A stretch of DNA of 64,000 nucleotides from Mayamaea pseudoterrestris. Lineage: Eukaryota; Bacillariophyta; Bacillariophyceae; Sellaphorales; Sellaphoraceae. A program made the position numbers and the translations under genes. Below, piece after piece: positions 50,465 through 59,692 of the stretch. Positions within the stretch are counted from its first letter, which is position 1. Each line of letters opens with the position of its first letter. The stretch covers positions 806,001 to 870,000 of the forward strand of contig BROI01000004.1 of the NCBI GenBank assembly GCA_027923505.1. The letters are read 5' to 3'. The notes under the pieces were generated by a model, which saw only the letters and a list, made by a program, of their open reading frames with translations, had not been told where the DNA came from and ran no database searches.

Positions 50465-51478
50465 ATGATGAAGTGCTTGTCGTTTTCCACCTCCCTTGCT
50501 GCAGTCGCGCTGCTGCTTGTTGCGTCTTGTTTCGTGGAAGGATTACATGCTCAGCAGCTTGATGCAGAGGCTCACCATGCTATGGAACAGAAACATGAGC
50601 ATCGATCACTTGGAGACTCGAGCTGGAGCTTTGCAAATATGATGTGTAAGTCTGTTTGTGTGCACCTGCACGTCAATCATAAATCCAGCTTGTCTCAGTA
50701 GTCTCTCGTTCTATACATTCCGTTTTCATCAATAGACCACCTCCATGCTTGTCCACCGCCAGCTCACTGTCCCGGAGGACCTATCGTCAGTCCTCTCCAC
50801 CCATGTGGATGCCCCGACTGCTCCAAGCCGCATCCAAACGATCCAGCTTTCGCGCATGGTTACTGCTACGTTGCATCGTCAAGCAGCGAGTCTTCCTACG
50901 AGGAGGCAACGTCTTCCTACAATTCCACGGAAAGTTTACAAGAAGAAGAAACGGCGCAGAATGGAGCTGCTTCCAACTCGTCGGCCAATTGGATGTTTAG
51001 TCCGCTCTACTACGTGATTGGTGGAGCAGTCCTTGCCGTTGGAGCAGCGGCGGTGATCATGCGACAACGCAACAACAAGACTAGCAACGAATTATTGCTT
51101 GACGACGACGAACACGACGGCAGCAACAACAACAACATGTTGAGCAGCTTGTCGCGGCGCGTCGGTTTGCTAGCAGCGGCTGGTACGGCTGGTGTTGCGG
51201 CAGCCATTGGCTTTGCGGGACGACGAAACAAGCATTATCGATCCGACGCAAGCCTTGGAGACTTGTCGGGCAGTGTCGGCCGGAGAATGCGATCCGTTGA
51301 AACGGGGGGTGACGCTTCGTCTCCTTACTATTGTCGAGAAGAGGAAGTGCCTCCCATGTTTGTCAATGTTCCGGACAAGGGAACTTATTCGCCCGACCCA
51401 ACCTTGGTGGAGCATCCGGAATCAGTGGAAGTGGAAGGCCCGTACCGGCCATCTTCGTATTACTCTGCTTGCGTCTAA
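50465..51478 (+). CDS. secreted or membrane protein with Cys/His/Pro-rich segment, unknown function
   Basis: Exons 50465-50645 and 50736-51478. The 90-nt intron (GTAAGT ... CATCAATAG) joins the frames and gives 307 residues; without splicing the first frame stops at once. Residues 1-29 are a signal peptide (MMKCLSFSTSLAAVALLLVA then SCFVEGLHA). After the junction comes a Cys/His/Pro-rich stretch (YHLHACPPPAHCPGGP, then HPCGCPDCSKPHP). This is followed by a Ser/Glu-rich stretch, a hydrophobic helix (YYVIGGAVLAVGAAAVIM) with a basic flank, a second hydrophobic stretch (VGLLAAAGTAGVAAAIGF) and a Pro/Glu-rich tail. A single- or double-pass membrane protein with a small Cys-rich lumenal part is likely. 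The family is not recognised. Confidence 0.8.
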
Positions 51479-51686
51479 GGAAAATTGATGCTTGTTGGCA
51501 ATGTAATATTATGTAACTCTGTATTATTTAAAAAAAGAAAAGGAATGGAACTACAACGTTGTTGGCAAGCTACTGGAGTAATATTCAAATTGAATTCTCG
51601 TTAGCACACCTCAGTGCACTAGCCGCACTATTCTTCGACGTAAAGAAACCGTCGACTTCAGTGTAGCGTTCAAATAAGCTACTGTA

Positions 51687-53461
51687 CTACTTAAGACCAC
51701 TCACGCTCGTTTCGCAAATTTCTGGAGCATGTTCTGCTTTATCCAAGCCATTCACCGTCTTTGCATTATCCCCTCCCTCAGTCTCGTCCAACCAGTCAAT
51801 GAACAAAAGAGGAATTAGCGAGCTAACATTGCAGACAACCGTCAGCCATGCCCTGTCGTAGAGTGAGGAAAAGTGTGTAAGCTTACAGTAGCCTCCATCC
51901 ACCAACAACCCTCGAACCATGCATGGAGCACTCACAAGTTGTCAAAATTGTCGCCTGTTATACCGGCCATCTTTGTCAATAGCGCTCCAAGCTCCGTCCC
52001 TAATGTTCCAGCAGCATTGTTAATGGACATGAGCGTTGCAAACAGCACCGCCTCGATGCCAGGCGGGCATAGTCGAGCCGCCAAGACGAGTGTTGGCATG
52101 AAGGAGATCTGTCCAAGCGCTGCCAGCGCAGCATCGTCCCCAAAGATGAGTGCAGTATCCGGAATGCCTAGCGCGCGGTTAACGTGGGTAATGAGCAAGA
52201 CAGGAAGCATGCCAAGTGGAAAGGATGCGAGCGTGCACCAAAACAGCACATTCTTAATGGATGCCGTTTTCAAATAAGTTTGATATAAAAATACTCCCAC
52301 AAGGCCTGCTCCTGCAGTGAGTAGCCGCACGCGACCAAGAAATTCTGGACCTAGACCAAGGTCGTTGGAAAGAAAGAAGAAAAATGCACCATCGGCCGTT
52401 GGAGTGGCTTGCCAAAGAAAGATGAAAGCAGCTGGTTTGTAAATTGATGGCTTCCGAAGAGCCGACCAAAGTAGATCAAGCTGCTCCTGCATTCCTTGAC
52501 TCTTAGTACTGCCCGTTTCGATAGATGCCTCATCAGCGCGTGTTGCTGCTACGGAACTGTCATTGTTCTCGTCAACTGCAGCATTTCTGTCCTTTTGTTC
52601 GTTCACTCCAAACGAAATGGCCGCCACCAGAAACGGCAAGACGGCTGTAATGCCAAATACGTTTCTCACGCTCAGCACTTCCAATAGCGATCCGCTATAG
52701 TAGGCTGAGAGAATACTTCCCGCACTAGCCGCGCCCCAGCAGAGGCTCTGCAATCCGCCCGCCACCTTGTCATCGTTGGCATACTTTTGCGTCTCCTGCA
52801 CTACAATGCCGTCGGCGACAACGTCACTCATAGCGATGCATGCGCTCGCAAGCGTCAACGCAATGACTGTGCCAGTCATAGCTGTCGAAGCATCGAGCGA
52901 ATCCCACACCAAATCGGTTCCAAGTAGCAAGTAGCAAACTCCGGCCAATAATCCAGCGACAATGAGGTAACTCTTGCGTCTATATCCAAACAGCTTGTAT
53001 CCATCCGAAAGGAATCCATATAGCGGTTTAATGGTCCATGGCAAACTAAAGAGTCCAGTCAGTCCACTAAGCTCGGCTGGTCCCAGGTGTAACGTGTCTT
53101 TCAAAAGGTAGGTTTGTGCTAGCCGTGCCAGTCCAAGGGCCCCTTGAACAAAGTAGATGGTCACAATGGCAGCAAGTTCTGGAGACGGATCAATCCCCAA
53201 TAATATCTTGTCTTTTAAAAATGATGTCACTAGTGAAGGTGACTTTGTAGAGTCTTCGTCGACATTGGGAGACGAAGAAGGATCGGCTAGAAGGAGGCGT
53301 GTTGTCGAGGAAAATACTGCAGGCTCATGTCGCTCTGCAGCTCGATGATGACAGTTTCGCAGTAAGCTTGGCCTTATGAATGCATCTGTATAAGTAAGGT
53401 AGAGTAGAATCAATGAAATTTGTAGATATAACCAACTTAGTCGCTGCGAACAAACCGCCAT
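51687..53461 (-). CDS. plastid-targeted folate/biopterin-type (BT1/FBT) transporter
   Basis: Exons 51936-53461 and 51687-51852, with an 83-nt intron; the product is 563 residues. The start at 53461 gives a hydrophobic signal peptide (SWLYLQISLILLYLTYTDA) followed by FIRPS, an A-F junction of plastid preproteins. The body is a 12-helix transporter of the folate-biopterin family within the MFS. It contains YFVQGALGLARLAQTYLLKD, SLPWTIKPLYGFLSDG (the K-P-x-x-G-x-x-S-D motif of the family), SDVVADGIVVQ and, after splicing, DNFDNLAWLTVVCNVSSLIP, the conserved end. Substrates in the family include folates and pterins; which one is moved here cannot be read from sequence. A second, spliced N terminus starting at 53627 is possible (see findings). 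Confidence 0.92.
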
Positions 53462-53643
53462 TGCCAAGAAAGTGGTCTGCCGAAGAATTTGTGAGGATCG
53501 CGCGGGCGAGATTTCCGAAGAGGTCGGACCGGTACTCACTTCCATTCAAAAGTTCAAAAGCGCGCGACGAAGCAAGATCGAATTCAAGATTGATCTCACA
53601 TGTCTTGATGCTAGAGTACTCAGCCAAACCATTTTCATCGAAC

Positions 53644-53651
53644 TACCGGTA
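53644..53651. promoter_or_regulatory. TACCGGTA palindrome in a divergent promoter
   Basis: Lies in the 240-bp gap between the transporter (start 53461, minus) and the MYND gene (start 53703, plus). The gap is short enough that the two genes probably share regulatory sequence. The palindrome is 52 bp from the MYND start. Confidence 0.3.
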
Positions 53652-53702
53652 AACATCGTCATCGGGTCAAACAAGTGACGCTTTTCGTGTGCTCTTCAAA
53701 GC

Positions 53703-55250
53703 ATGGACACTAATCTGAGTGACAGCGGCCACCCGCTTGATTCCAAGGAACACCTTCAAGACTACGGCTTTTCCGAGTCAAACTGTCAAAAATGTGGCGT
53801 CCACAACAGTGAGATCAATGGGCTCTTGATGCAATGCGGTAAAGTGAGTTTATACCTTCTTGTGTGCATGTGTGAAACTACTTGTTATGTGGCACTATAG
53901 TGCCTTCCTATAGGAAGCACGGAAGCACACCTCCGCTCACTCGTCCATGCTGTCTGACAGTGCAAGAAAGCATATTACTGCTCGATGAAATGCTTTAATG
54001 AAGGTAAGTCATGCATATGACTGATATTCTTAAACTCACCCTGCTAAGGTTCTCACGATTACGACTGGCTGCCAGATTTACCAAACCACCAAAAATTTTG
54101 CTTGACGAACAGCATAAGAAAGGAGCCGGAACGTCGCGACGAAGAGCAGATCATTTTTGACAAAACAAAAGAGGAAGCAGACAGATTAAAAAGGGAGGCA
54201 GAGGCTGAAGCTGCTAAGAAACGTTGCGAAGAAGAGGAAAGGAAAAAGTTAAAGGCCGAAGCGGACGCGCGTCGGATGCAGGAGGAACAGGAGCGCGAAG
54301 GGAATGAGCAGCAACGCCGAGCCGAGGAGGAACGAGCTAGACTGGCTGCCGATGCAAAGCGTCGTGAAGAGGAAGAGCGTGCTCGAGTTGAAGCGTTGCG
54401 TCAGGCAGATGAAGAAAAACGGGCTTGTGCGAGAGAGAAGGAATGTCGACGTGAGGAGGAAGAAAAGGCTCGGCTTGAAGCTCTTTGCTTAGCTGAACAA
54501 GCAAGGTTGGCGCGCCTGGTAGAGGAGCAACGTCGTTTAGATGAAGAGAAAGCTCGGGTGGAGGTGTTGCGAAAAGTCGAAGAAGCGAGGCGGACTCGCG
54601 AGTTGGAAGAGCAGCGTCGACTCGAAGAAGAGAAAGCTCGGATGGACGCGTTGCGACAAGTCGAAGAAGAACGAAAGGCTCGCGAGTTGGAGGATCGCCG
54701 TCGTTGTGAGGCCGCTGAAAAAGCTAGACTCGAGATACTGCGTCGAGAAGAAGAAAGGGTTCGACGAGAAGTTATGGCTGAACGAGCGCGAGAAGCGGAG
54801 CACGCTCGAGTCGCTGCTGCCGAGGAAGCACGCCAACTCGCTGAAGAGCTAGAGCTTTTGGAGCTTGAATGCAAACGGCGTGAAGAAGCCGAACGAGAGC
54901 GGCAAAAGGAGGAAGCCGCTCGGAAGAAAGCGGAGGAAAAGGAAGCACGTTTAGTGAATGCGCGGCAACTTGCCGAGGAGCAGAGGCAAAAGACGATAAA
55001 GATTCGTCGTGATGGTGCATACATACATTGGCAGCGACTGAATCGACCGACTCGCGACAAGATGAAGGAAACTCTACATTCATTAGGCGACACAAGCGTG
55101 ACTGTGGACGACGCTGATTTGCTTCCATGGATGCCTCATAATCGTACCGTAGACATTCGCGAGATGAACAAGAATGCGGTTGAAGGAGATGGTTTTTGGG
55201 GAACTATTAAAGAGGAGACCGTTATTCTCGACAATGCTAATAATCGGTAG
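53703..55250 (+). CDS. MYND zinc-finger protein with long charged coiled coil
   Basis: Three exons: 53703-53843, 53961-54003 and 54049-55250, with introns of 117 and 45 nt; the product is 461 residues. Splicing builds a complete MYND finger: C28-x2-C31, C45-x2-C48, C54, C58, H75, C79 in the frame CQKCGVHN...QCGKCKKAYYCSMKCF...NHQKFC. MYND fingers bind Pro-rich partners. Residues about 95-380 are a Glu/Lys/Arg-rich helix with repeated E-E-x-A-R-x-E-x-L-R units, probably a long single or coiled helix. The C-terminal 75 residues are less biased and may fold. All three exons are needed for the finger, which supports the introns. No enzymatic domain (for example SET) is present. It may be a scaffold; its partners are unknown. 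Confidence 0.9.
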
Positions 55251-55470
55251 CTGGGAGCATCGGCACGACGTGTAATAAGTACGTATACAGCTGTATACGA
55301 GACTTTCCAGCCAGAAAAATTCAACAAAATTGTAGCGACATAGTGGAAACGACAGTAAAGTACAGATATGGTATTCAATTTGTTTTTAAAATAAGTCCAT
55401 TCGCCTTTAATGTTGCGCCGCCTGGGGCTCGGCAGTGATGCAGCAAATAGTAATAACTTGCGCAAATGAT

Positions 55471-56268
55471 TCAATTCGCCACCGTGCACGGCGAATAACA
55501 CATGGTAAGCCGATCTTTTATTCCGTGCCAAGCTCCTATATACCACGGTTCTGGCTGATTCATACTGTTAGAATGCGATAGATGTTCTGCAGGCACATGC
55601 TCGAATCGTCGCTCCGTGTATCCGTCACCTTGCCAAACAACCTCCTTTCTTCCATCTGGATAAAATGTCGTAGTTTCAGTCGTTGTATACTTTTTGCCAT
55701 TTACTAGTCGAGTCGTTGTTGACGTGTAGGTCCGCTTTCCACTAGTGGGACTTTGTGTAAATTGTGACGAGCCAAAGGCAAATGAAAGGCCACCACTTTT
55801 CAAATGCAGCCGCGAGGGAATTGATACACCGCAATGCGAAATTTTGGACTGAACCTTGCCGCTCGTGTACAAAAAAGCAAATGGATCTCCACAGGTATAA
55901 CCAATGCCTGTTGATTTGCGTTTCCGACTCGTTGTGTCTGTCGTATCTGTCGATTCTTGTTGTGGCTTTGGACGAGGAATAAATGTTGCATCGTCAAAGT
56001 CAGTCTTCTTCTCCTCCTCGTGGCTGCCATCGTATCCACCGTACTTGTAAATGTGATCATATTGCGCCTTTTGCCTTACATCTGTAAGAAGCTCATACGC
56101 TTGCGCAATCTTGGCGAACCGTTGCGTTGCCAAATCCTTCTCCGTTTCCGGGGCGCAAACATATCGATCAGGATGATGCTTTCGAGCAAGCAAATGGTAT
56201 GATCGCTTAATGTCAGCAGGTGTAGCCGTATGCGGCAAATCTAGAGCGGCGTATGGATCCGACACCAT
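55471..56268 (-). CDS. J-domain (DnaJ/Hsp40, class B-like) co-chaperone
   Basis: A 265-residue frame from the ATG at 56268 (MVSDPYAALDLPHTATPADI). The open frame continues 27 codons upstream only from a GTG, so the internal ATG is used. Residues 1-75 are a J domain with the HPD triad in ARKHHPDRY, which stimulates Hsp70 ATPase; YELLTDVRQKAQYD closes helix III. There is no Gly/Phe or zinc-finger region. A Ser/Thr-rich middle is followed by TRLVNGKKYTTTETTTFYPDG, similar to the C-terminal strands of DNAJB2/B6-type proteins. No signal peptide; probably cytosolic or nuclear. It is convergent with the MYND gene, 220 bp between stop codons. Confidence 0.92.
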   Translation of the reverse strand: MVSDPYAALDLPHTATPADIKRSYHLLARKHHPDRYVCAPETEKDLATQRFAKIAQAYELLTDVRQKAQYDHIYKYGGYDGSHEEEKKTDFDDATFIPRPKPQQESTDTTDTTSRKRKSTGIGYTCGDPFAFLYTSGKVQSKISHCGVSIPSRLHLKSGGLSFAFGSSQFTQSPTSGKRTYTSTTTRLVNGKKYTTTETTTFYPDGRKEVVWQGDGYTERRFEHVPAEHLSHSNSMNQPEPWYIGAWHGIKDRLTMCYSPCTVAN

Positions 56269-56756
56269 GGTGATTGCGTATGATTGCCTTGCAATGATAT
56301 TCCTCTCGAAAGTTGCGGCAGTTAGCGTTGCTCGTGCACGCGCAGCCACTCGTGTTACCGTTCTGAAACCGCTATACCCTGTTCGACGTCGGATGTTGCT
56401 TCGCTGCTACGAGCCACAATGTTCTACAGAAATCAAGCGATAGGTCAAAGGATGAATGGAAATCGTATCTAACTATTGTCGCTTTTTCCGTGTACCATGC
56501 TTTGCTGTTTCGCTGGCCGGAAGCTTTGGATGGCTTTGAACGTTTCGGTTTTGGCGAGCGGGCAAGTCGCGCTTGGATCGCAAATAATTAGCGAACGCAT
56601 GCGCGCCGGCCTTGCTGGCGGAGGTTTTGGACGCATAGCTATGTTTTGTCACCCTATTATGGCTTAAAGCAGCGGTTCCGTTTGTATAGAGCGTATATTT
56701 TGTAATAAACCACGCAAATCATATTTTAACGATACTTGCCATTATGGGAGCATTGC
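56269..56756. other. intergenic, no gene recognised
   Basis: Contains the probable promoter of the J-domain gene. The small plus-strand frames (for example 56476-56667) have no recognisable features. Confidence 0.35.
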
Positions 56757-59138
56757 TTAGTTATCGCCATTGACCATGTACGAGCTTTGTGAAATCCCGA
56801 GACATGTTGCCGCCAGTTCGACGCTGCGCGTCACATGAGCCACGGAGAAGCGGTTGTCAAGTCCTAAAATATATTGCAGTAGCTCCAAGCGCAAACATGG
56901 CGAGTGCATTTTGGATAGCATTGCGTCAATGGCCTTTAAGAATCGGAACGAGTTGAAGTCCGTGTTGCTGACCGCAGTCTTGAGCTGCTCAGCAAAATTT
57001 CGTCGATTTGTTATAGCCTTTCCACTCACAAATGCCATAAAGTTAGAAGGATTTTCCGAAGCAATCTTAAGATCGCCTTGCGCAGACTTTTGATCATACC
57101 ATGACGAGATGCGAAAGGCCATGTTTTGCTCCCCGTGATTGACCCACTCTTCTACTGCAGCAACTGCCTCGAATGCTCTCGTTCTTGCACTGCCATCCTG
57201 CATGGCTCTCAATACTTGGGCCGCCCCAAGGACAGCCAAGAGTCCGTCAGAATTTGTGGCACTCCGTAGTCGATCAGTGTCGAGCGGAGGAGGAGGTGGC
57301 GGCGGGGCTGGGAAATCAATCATTTCGCCGTGACTACCTTGGACAGCCAATTCTAATTCCTTCTTCATTATTGCGGGATCCCTGCCTAAGGAACTTGAAC
57401 GCGAAAGCTTCGGACTGTTAGGAGAAACCGCCGATTGGTTGTCAGTGGTATCAAATGTATCGGCGTTTCCCAGCAACTTGTTTTCGTGAGTTTGCTCGCT
57501 ACTTTGAGCGGAAGCCACAAGAGTGTAAAGAATCAAGAGCTGCCGTGACGTGTGATAGTCTCCGGATCTGACCGCGGCTGCCATGCCTTCATTGACAACA
57601 TCCTGCAGCTTGTGACTCGCGGCCTCGCCTTCAACTTGTTCTTGGTTTTCTTGTCGGTCATTCTCCATCAACTCCTTCAAAATCGTGGCGACACTGTAGT
57701 CAGTAGCTCCAAACCCACCCGCCAGTCTCGCTAATTCTTCCGGAGTCAGCGTAGATCGAATGCTTTCATCGAAGTCAAGCAGCTCTTCGACTTTCTGCTG
57801 AAACGATGCCTCCTCCGTGTTTGCAATGGTTGTTTTGTGCGCAATGTTAATGTTTTGGAATGGGTTCAGGTTGGTTGAAGCAACTTTCCACAGCTCTTGC
57901 TGCAATGCGTCAGTCAGTACACGAACTCCAGTCTCTGGCGTAATGTACAAGAGTGGAACTGTTTTCATGTGTTCCTCGCCCAAAACGTGCATCAATCGAG
58001 CACGCGTTCGTACCATGGTGATTAAATGTCCAAAGTGAGCAGTGCGAACAAACAGCGCCACTGGTAGACCAACGCCATGTTCAAACGTCCTTTTAATTTT
58101 CTGTCCAGTGACAACATCCTTGCCACAAACAATGCGACCAAATCCACCAACCCGTTGGAACACTTCATTATACGGAATCGCATTCAATCCAGACACTTTT
58201 CGTAAGCCAACCATGTACTCCTTCTTGGTCAAGTAGTCGTCATTATACTTTCTTAACACACTCAATGGTTGCAGCGCCTCTTGTCGTCCATTGATGAGCA
58301 TTCCCTGCGAGTTGCGGTTGAACTCCGTCTTGGCGCTGTAGCCTGCCGGCCATGCCCACGTCATGCTTTGCGCAGCAGCCACGGTTTCCTCGTCTTGTGA
58401 ATCGTAGTCGGGCAAAGAAAAGACGACACCAACTGTATAACTAGTCGTGGAACCGTAGCAGCGCATTTTCCGTCCACTGCTTGGCAAGAGTGTGGTGGAC
58501 GTGATGAACGAATTGAAGGGACGCTGCGAACCATCGGGCGGCTGGTCGAAGTGACTTGGATGCAAGCCGTGGGTAACGGAGCGCGTTTCGATAAAGCGAT
58601 GGATAAAGGAGGTCCAGTCCTCGTTTTGAATCGTCTTGACCACGGCGCGTTGCTCGTTGAGCCTTGTAACAACTTCTTGCTCGGCTGGCGTCAGCGAAAC
58701 GTTAGTTGGTGTTTTTGAATCAAATGGCCCCTGCTGCAGCAGCGGCAAAAAGTTATCGCCAGCGCCAAGCTCCAGTGGCTTGAGCGGTTGCGCCTTTTCG
58801 ACAAAGCCAGCCACATCAATTGCCACTTCATTTTGATGGGTGAACGTTGCTGCTGCTGTATCAGGTACATCCGACATGGTGGACCGTCGCGTCGTCAGAT
58901 TGTCATGATTCTGCGCGGCGCGACGCAACTGGTCGCGAAAGACAATGCTGCGCGCACTCGCGTGATACACCAGGACGGGTGGTGGCAAGTCGCCAGCAGT
59001 AGCAGAATGATGGACTGCAGCAGGAGCAGGCGGAAGGCTGCCTTCGTCGTCGGATGCAGGGCTGCTCCACGAGTTTCTTCGCACATGGGACTTTGCATTT
59101 GTGTCAGTTGTAATCTTGTGATCTGGAGGCGTCTGCAT
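56757..59138 (-). CDS. large protein of unknown function
   Basis: Single-exon frame of 793 residues starting MQTPPDHKITTDTNAKSH. The first 130 residues are Ser/Pro-rich and probably disordered. Residues about 160-480 look folded: EDWTSFIHRFIETRSVTHGL, RKMRCYGSTTSYTVGVVFSL, RVGGFGRIVCGKDVVTGQ and LPVALFVRTAHFGHLITMVR. A Ser-rich linker with a run of seven Pro (FPAPPPPPPPL) precedes a helical C-terminal part (about 650-790). No signal peptide or transmembrane helix. I do not recognise the family. The length and absence of stops over 2.4 kb, together with balanced composition, make it a real gene. Confidence 0.85.
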   Translation of the reverse strand: MQTPPDHKITTDTNAKSHVRRNSWSSPASDDEGSLPPAPAAVHHSATAGDLPPPVLVYHASARSIVFRDQLRRAAQNHDNLTTRRSTMSDVPDTAAATFTHQNEVAIDVAGFVEKAQPLKPLELGAGDNFLPLLQQGPFDSKTPTNVSLTPAEQEVVTRLNEQRAVVKTIQNEDWTSFIHRFIETRSVTHGLHPSHFDQPPDGSQRPFNSFITSTTLLPSSGRKMRCYGSTTSYTVGVVFSLPDYDSQDEETVAAAQSMTWAWPAGYSAKTEFNRNSQGMLINGRQEALQPLSVLRKYNDDYLTKKEYMVGLRKVSGLNAIPYNEVFQRVGGFGRIVCGKDVVTGQKIKRTFEHGVGLPVALFVRTAHFGHLITMVRTRARLMHVLGEEHMKTVPLLYITPETGVRVLTDALQQELWKVASTNLNPFQNINIAHKTTIANTEEASFQQKVEELLDFDESIRSTLTPEELARLAGGFGATDYSVATILKELMENDRQENQEQVEGEAASHKLQDVVNEGMAAAVRSGDYHTSRQLLILYTLVASAQSSEQTHENKLLGNADTFDTTDNQSAVSPNSPKLSRSSSLGRDPAIMKKELELAVQGSHGEMIDFPAPPPPPPPLDTDRLRSATNSDGLLAVLGAAQVLRAMQDGSARTRAFEAVAAVEEWVNHGEQNMAFRISSWYDQKSAQGDLKIASENPSNFMAFVSGKAITNRRNFAEQLKTAVSNTDFNSFRFLKAIDAMLSKMHSPCLRLELLQYILGLDNRFSVAHVTRSVELAATCLGISQSSYMVNGDN

Positions 59139-59692
59139 GTTTATTGCTGCAATTGAAAGAGTTGTATGGTTTGAAAAAGTGTTGATTGAGACTGCGTCGG
59201 CAAAACGAGTGTAGCTCGACTTGGTTCGGCTCGAGTTTGCAAAATAAAGGAATTATCTCGTCACGTTTCGACCTTTTAATCTCTTTGCTAACAATTTATC
59301 CCGTACTGTATATTGTCTTGTAGTCGCTCGTCGATATCGTCGATTACTTCCATGGATTAGTGGAATCGTCATGACGGAACAGATGGAATGTTCATCAATC
59401 GAGTACCGCTGCGATGATTTCACGGTTTTCGGATCTACCGCAGCGCATTGATGCTTTGATTGCATGAGTTGAAACTGCCGCTATGGCTAACAAGTTGAGA
59501 CTAATAGTTCTGCTTAGTCTTGATGAGGCTACAAATAACTGAAGATGGCTCAAGAGACGCTTACTGTAAATAAAGAAGTAGCGATAGTCGTGTCACGTAC
59601 TAGTACATGGTACAACTACGTGATTTGCTTTTGAATCAGAAGCATATTTGAACAACCGAGCAGCTAATTTATCGCAAGTATTTATAAATGTT
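59139..59692. other. intergenic, no gene recognised
   Basis: Holds the presumed promoter of the gene starting at 59138 and the 3' flank of the cold-shock-domain gene. No coding or RNA feature is seen. Confidence 0.35.

Noticed and set aside
54401-55093. Ser/Arg-rich minus-strand frame
   Set aside because: Shadow of the Glu/Lys/Arg-rich coiled coil of the MYND gene.
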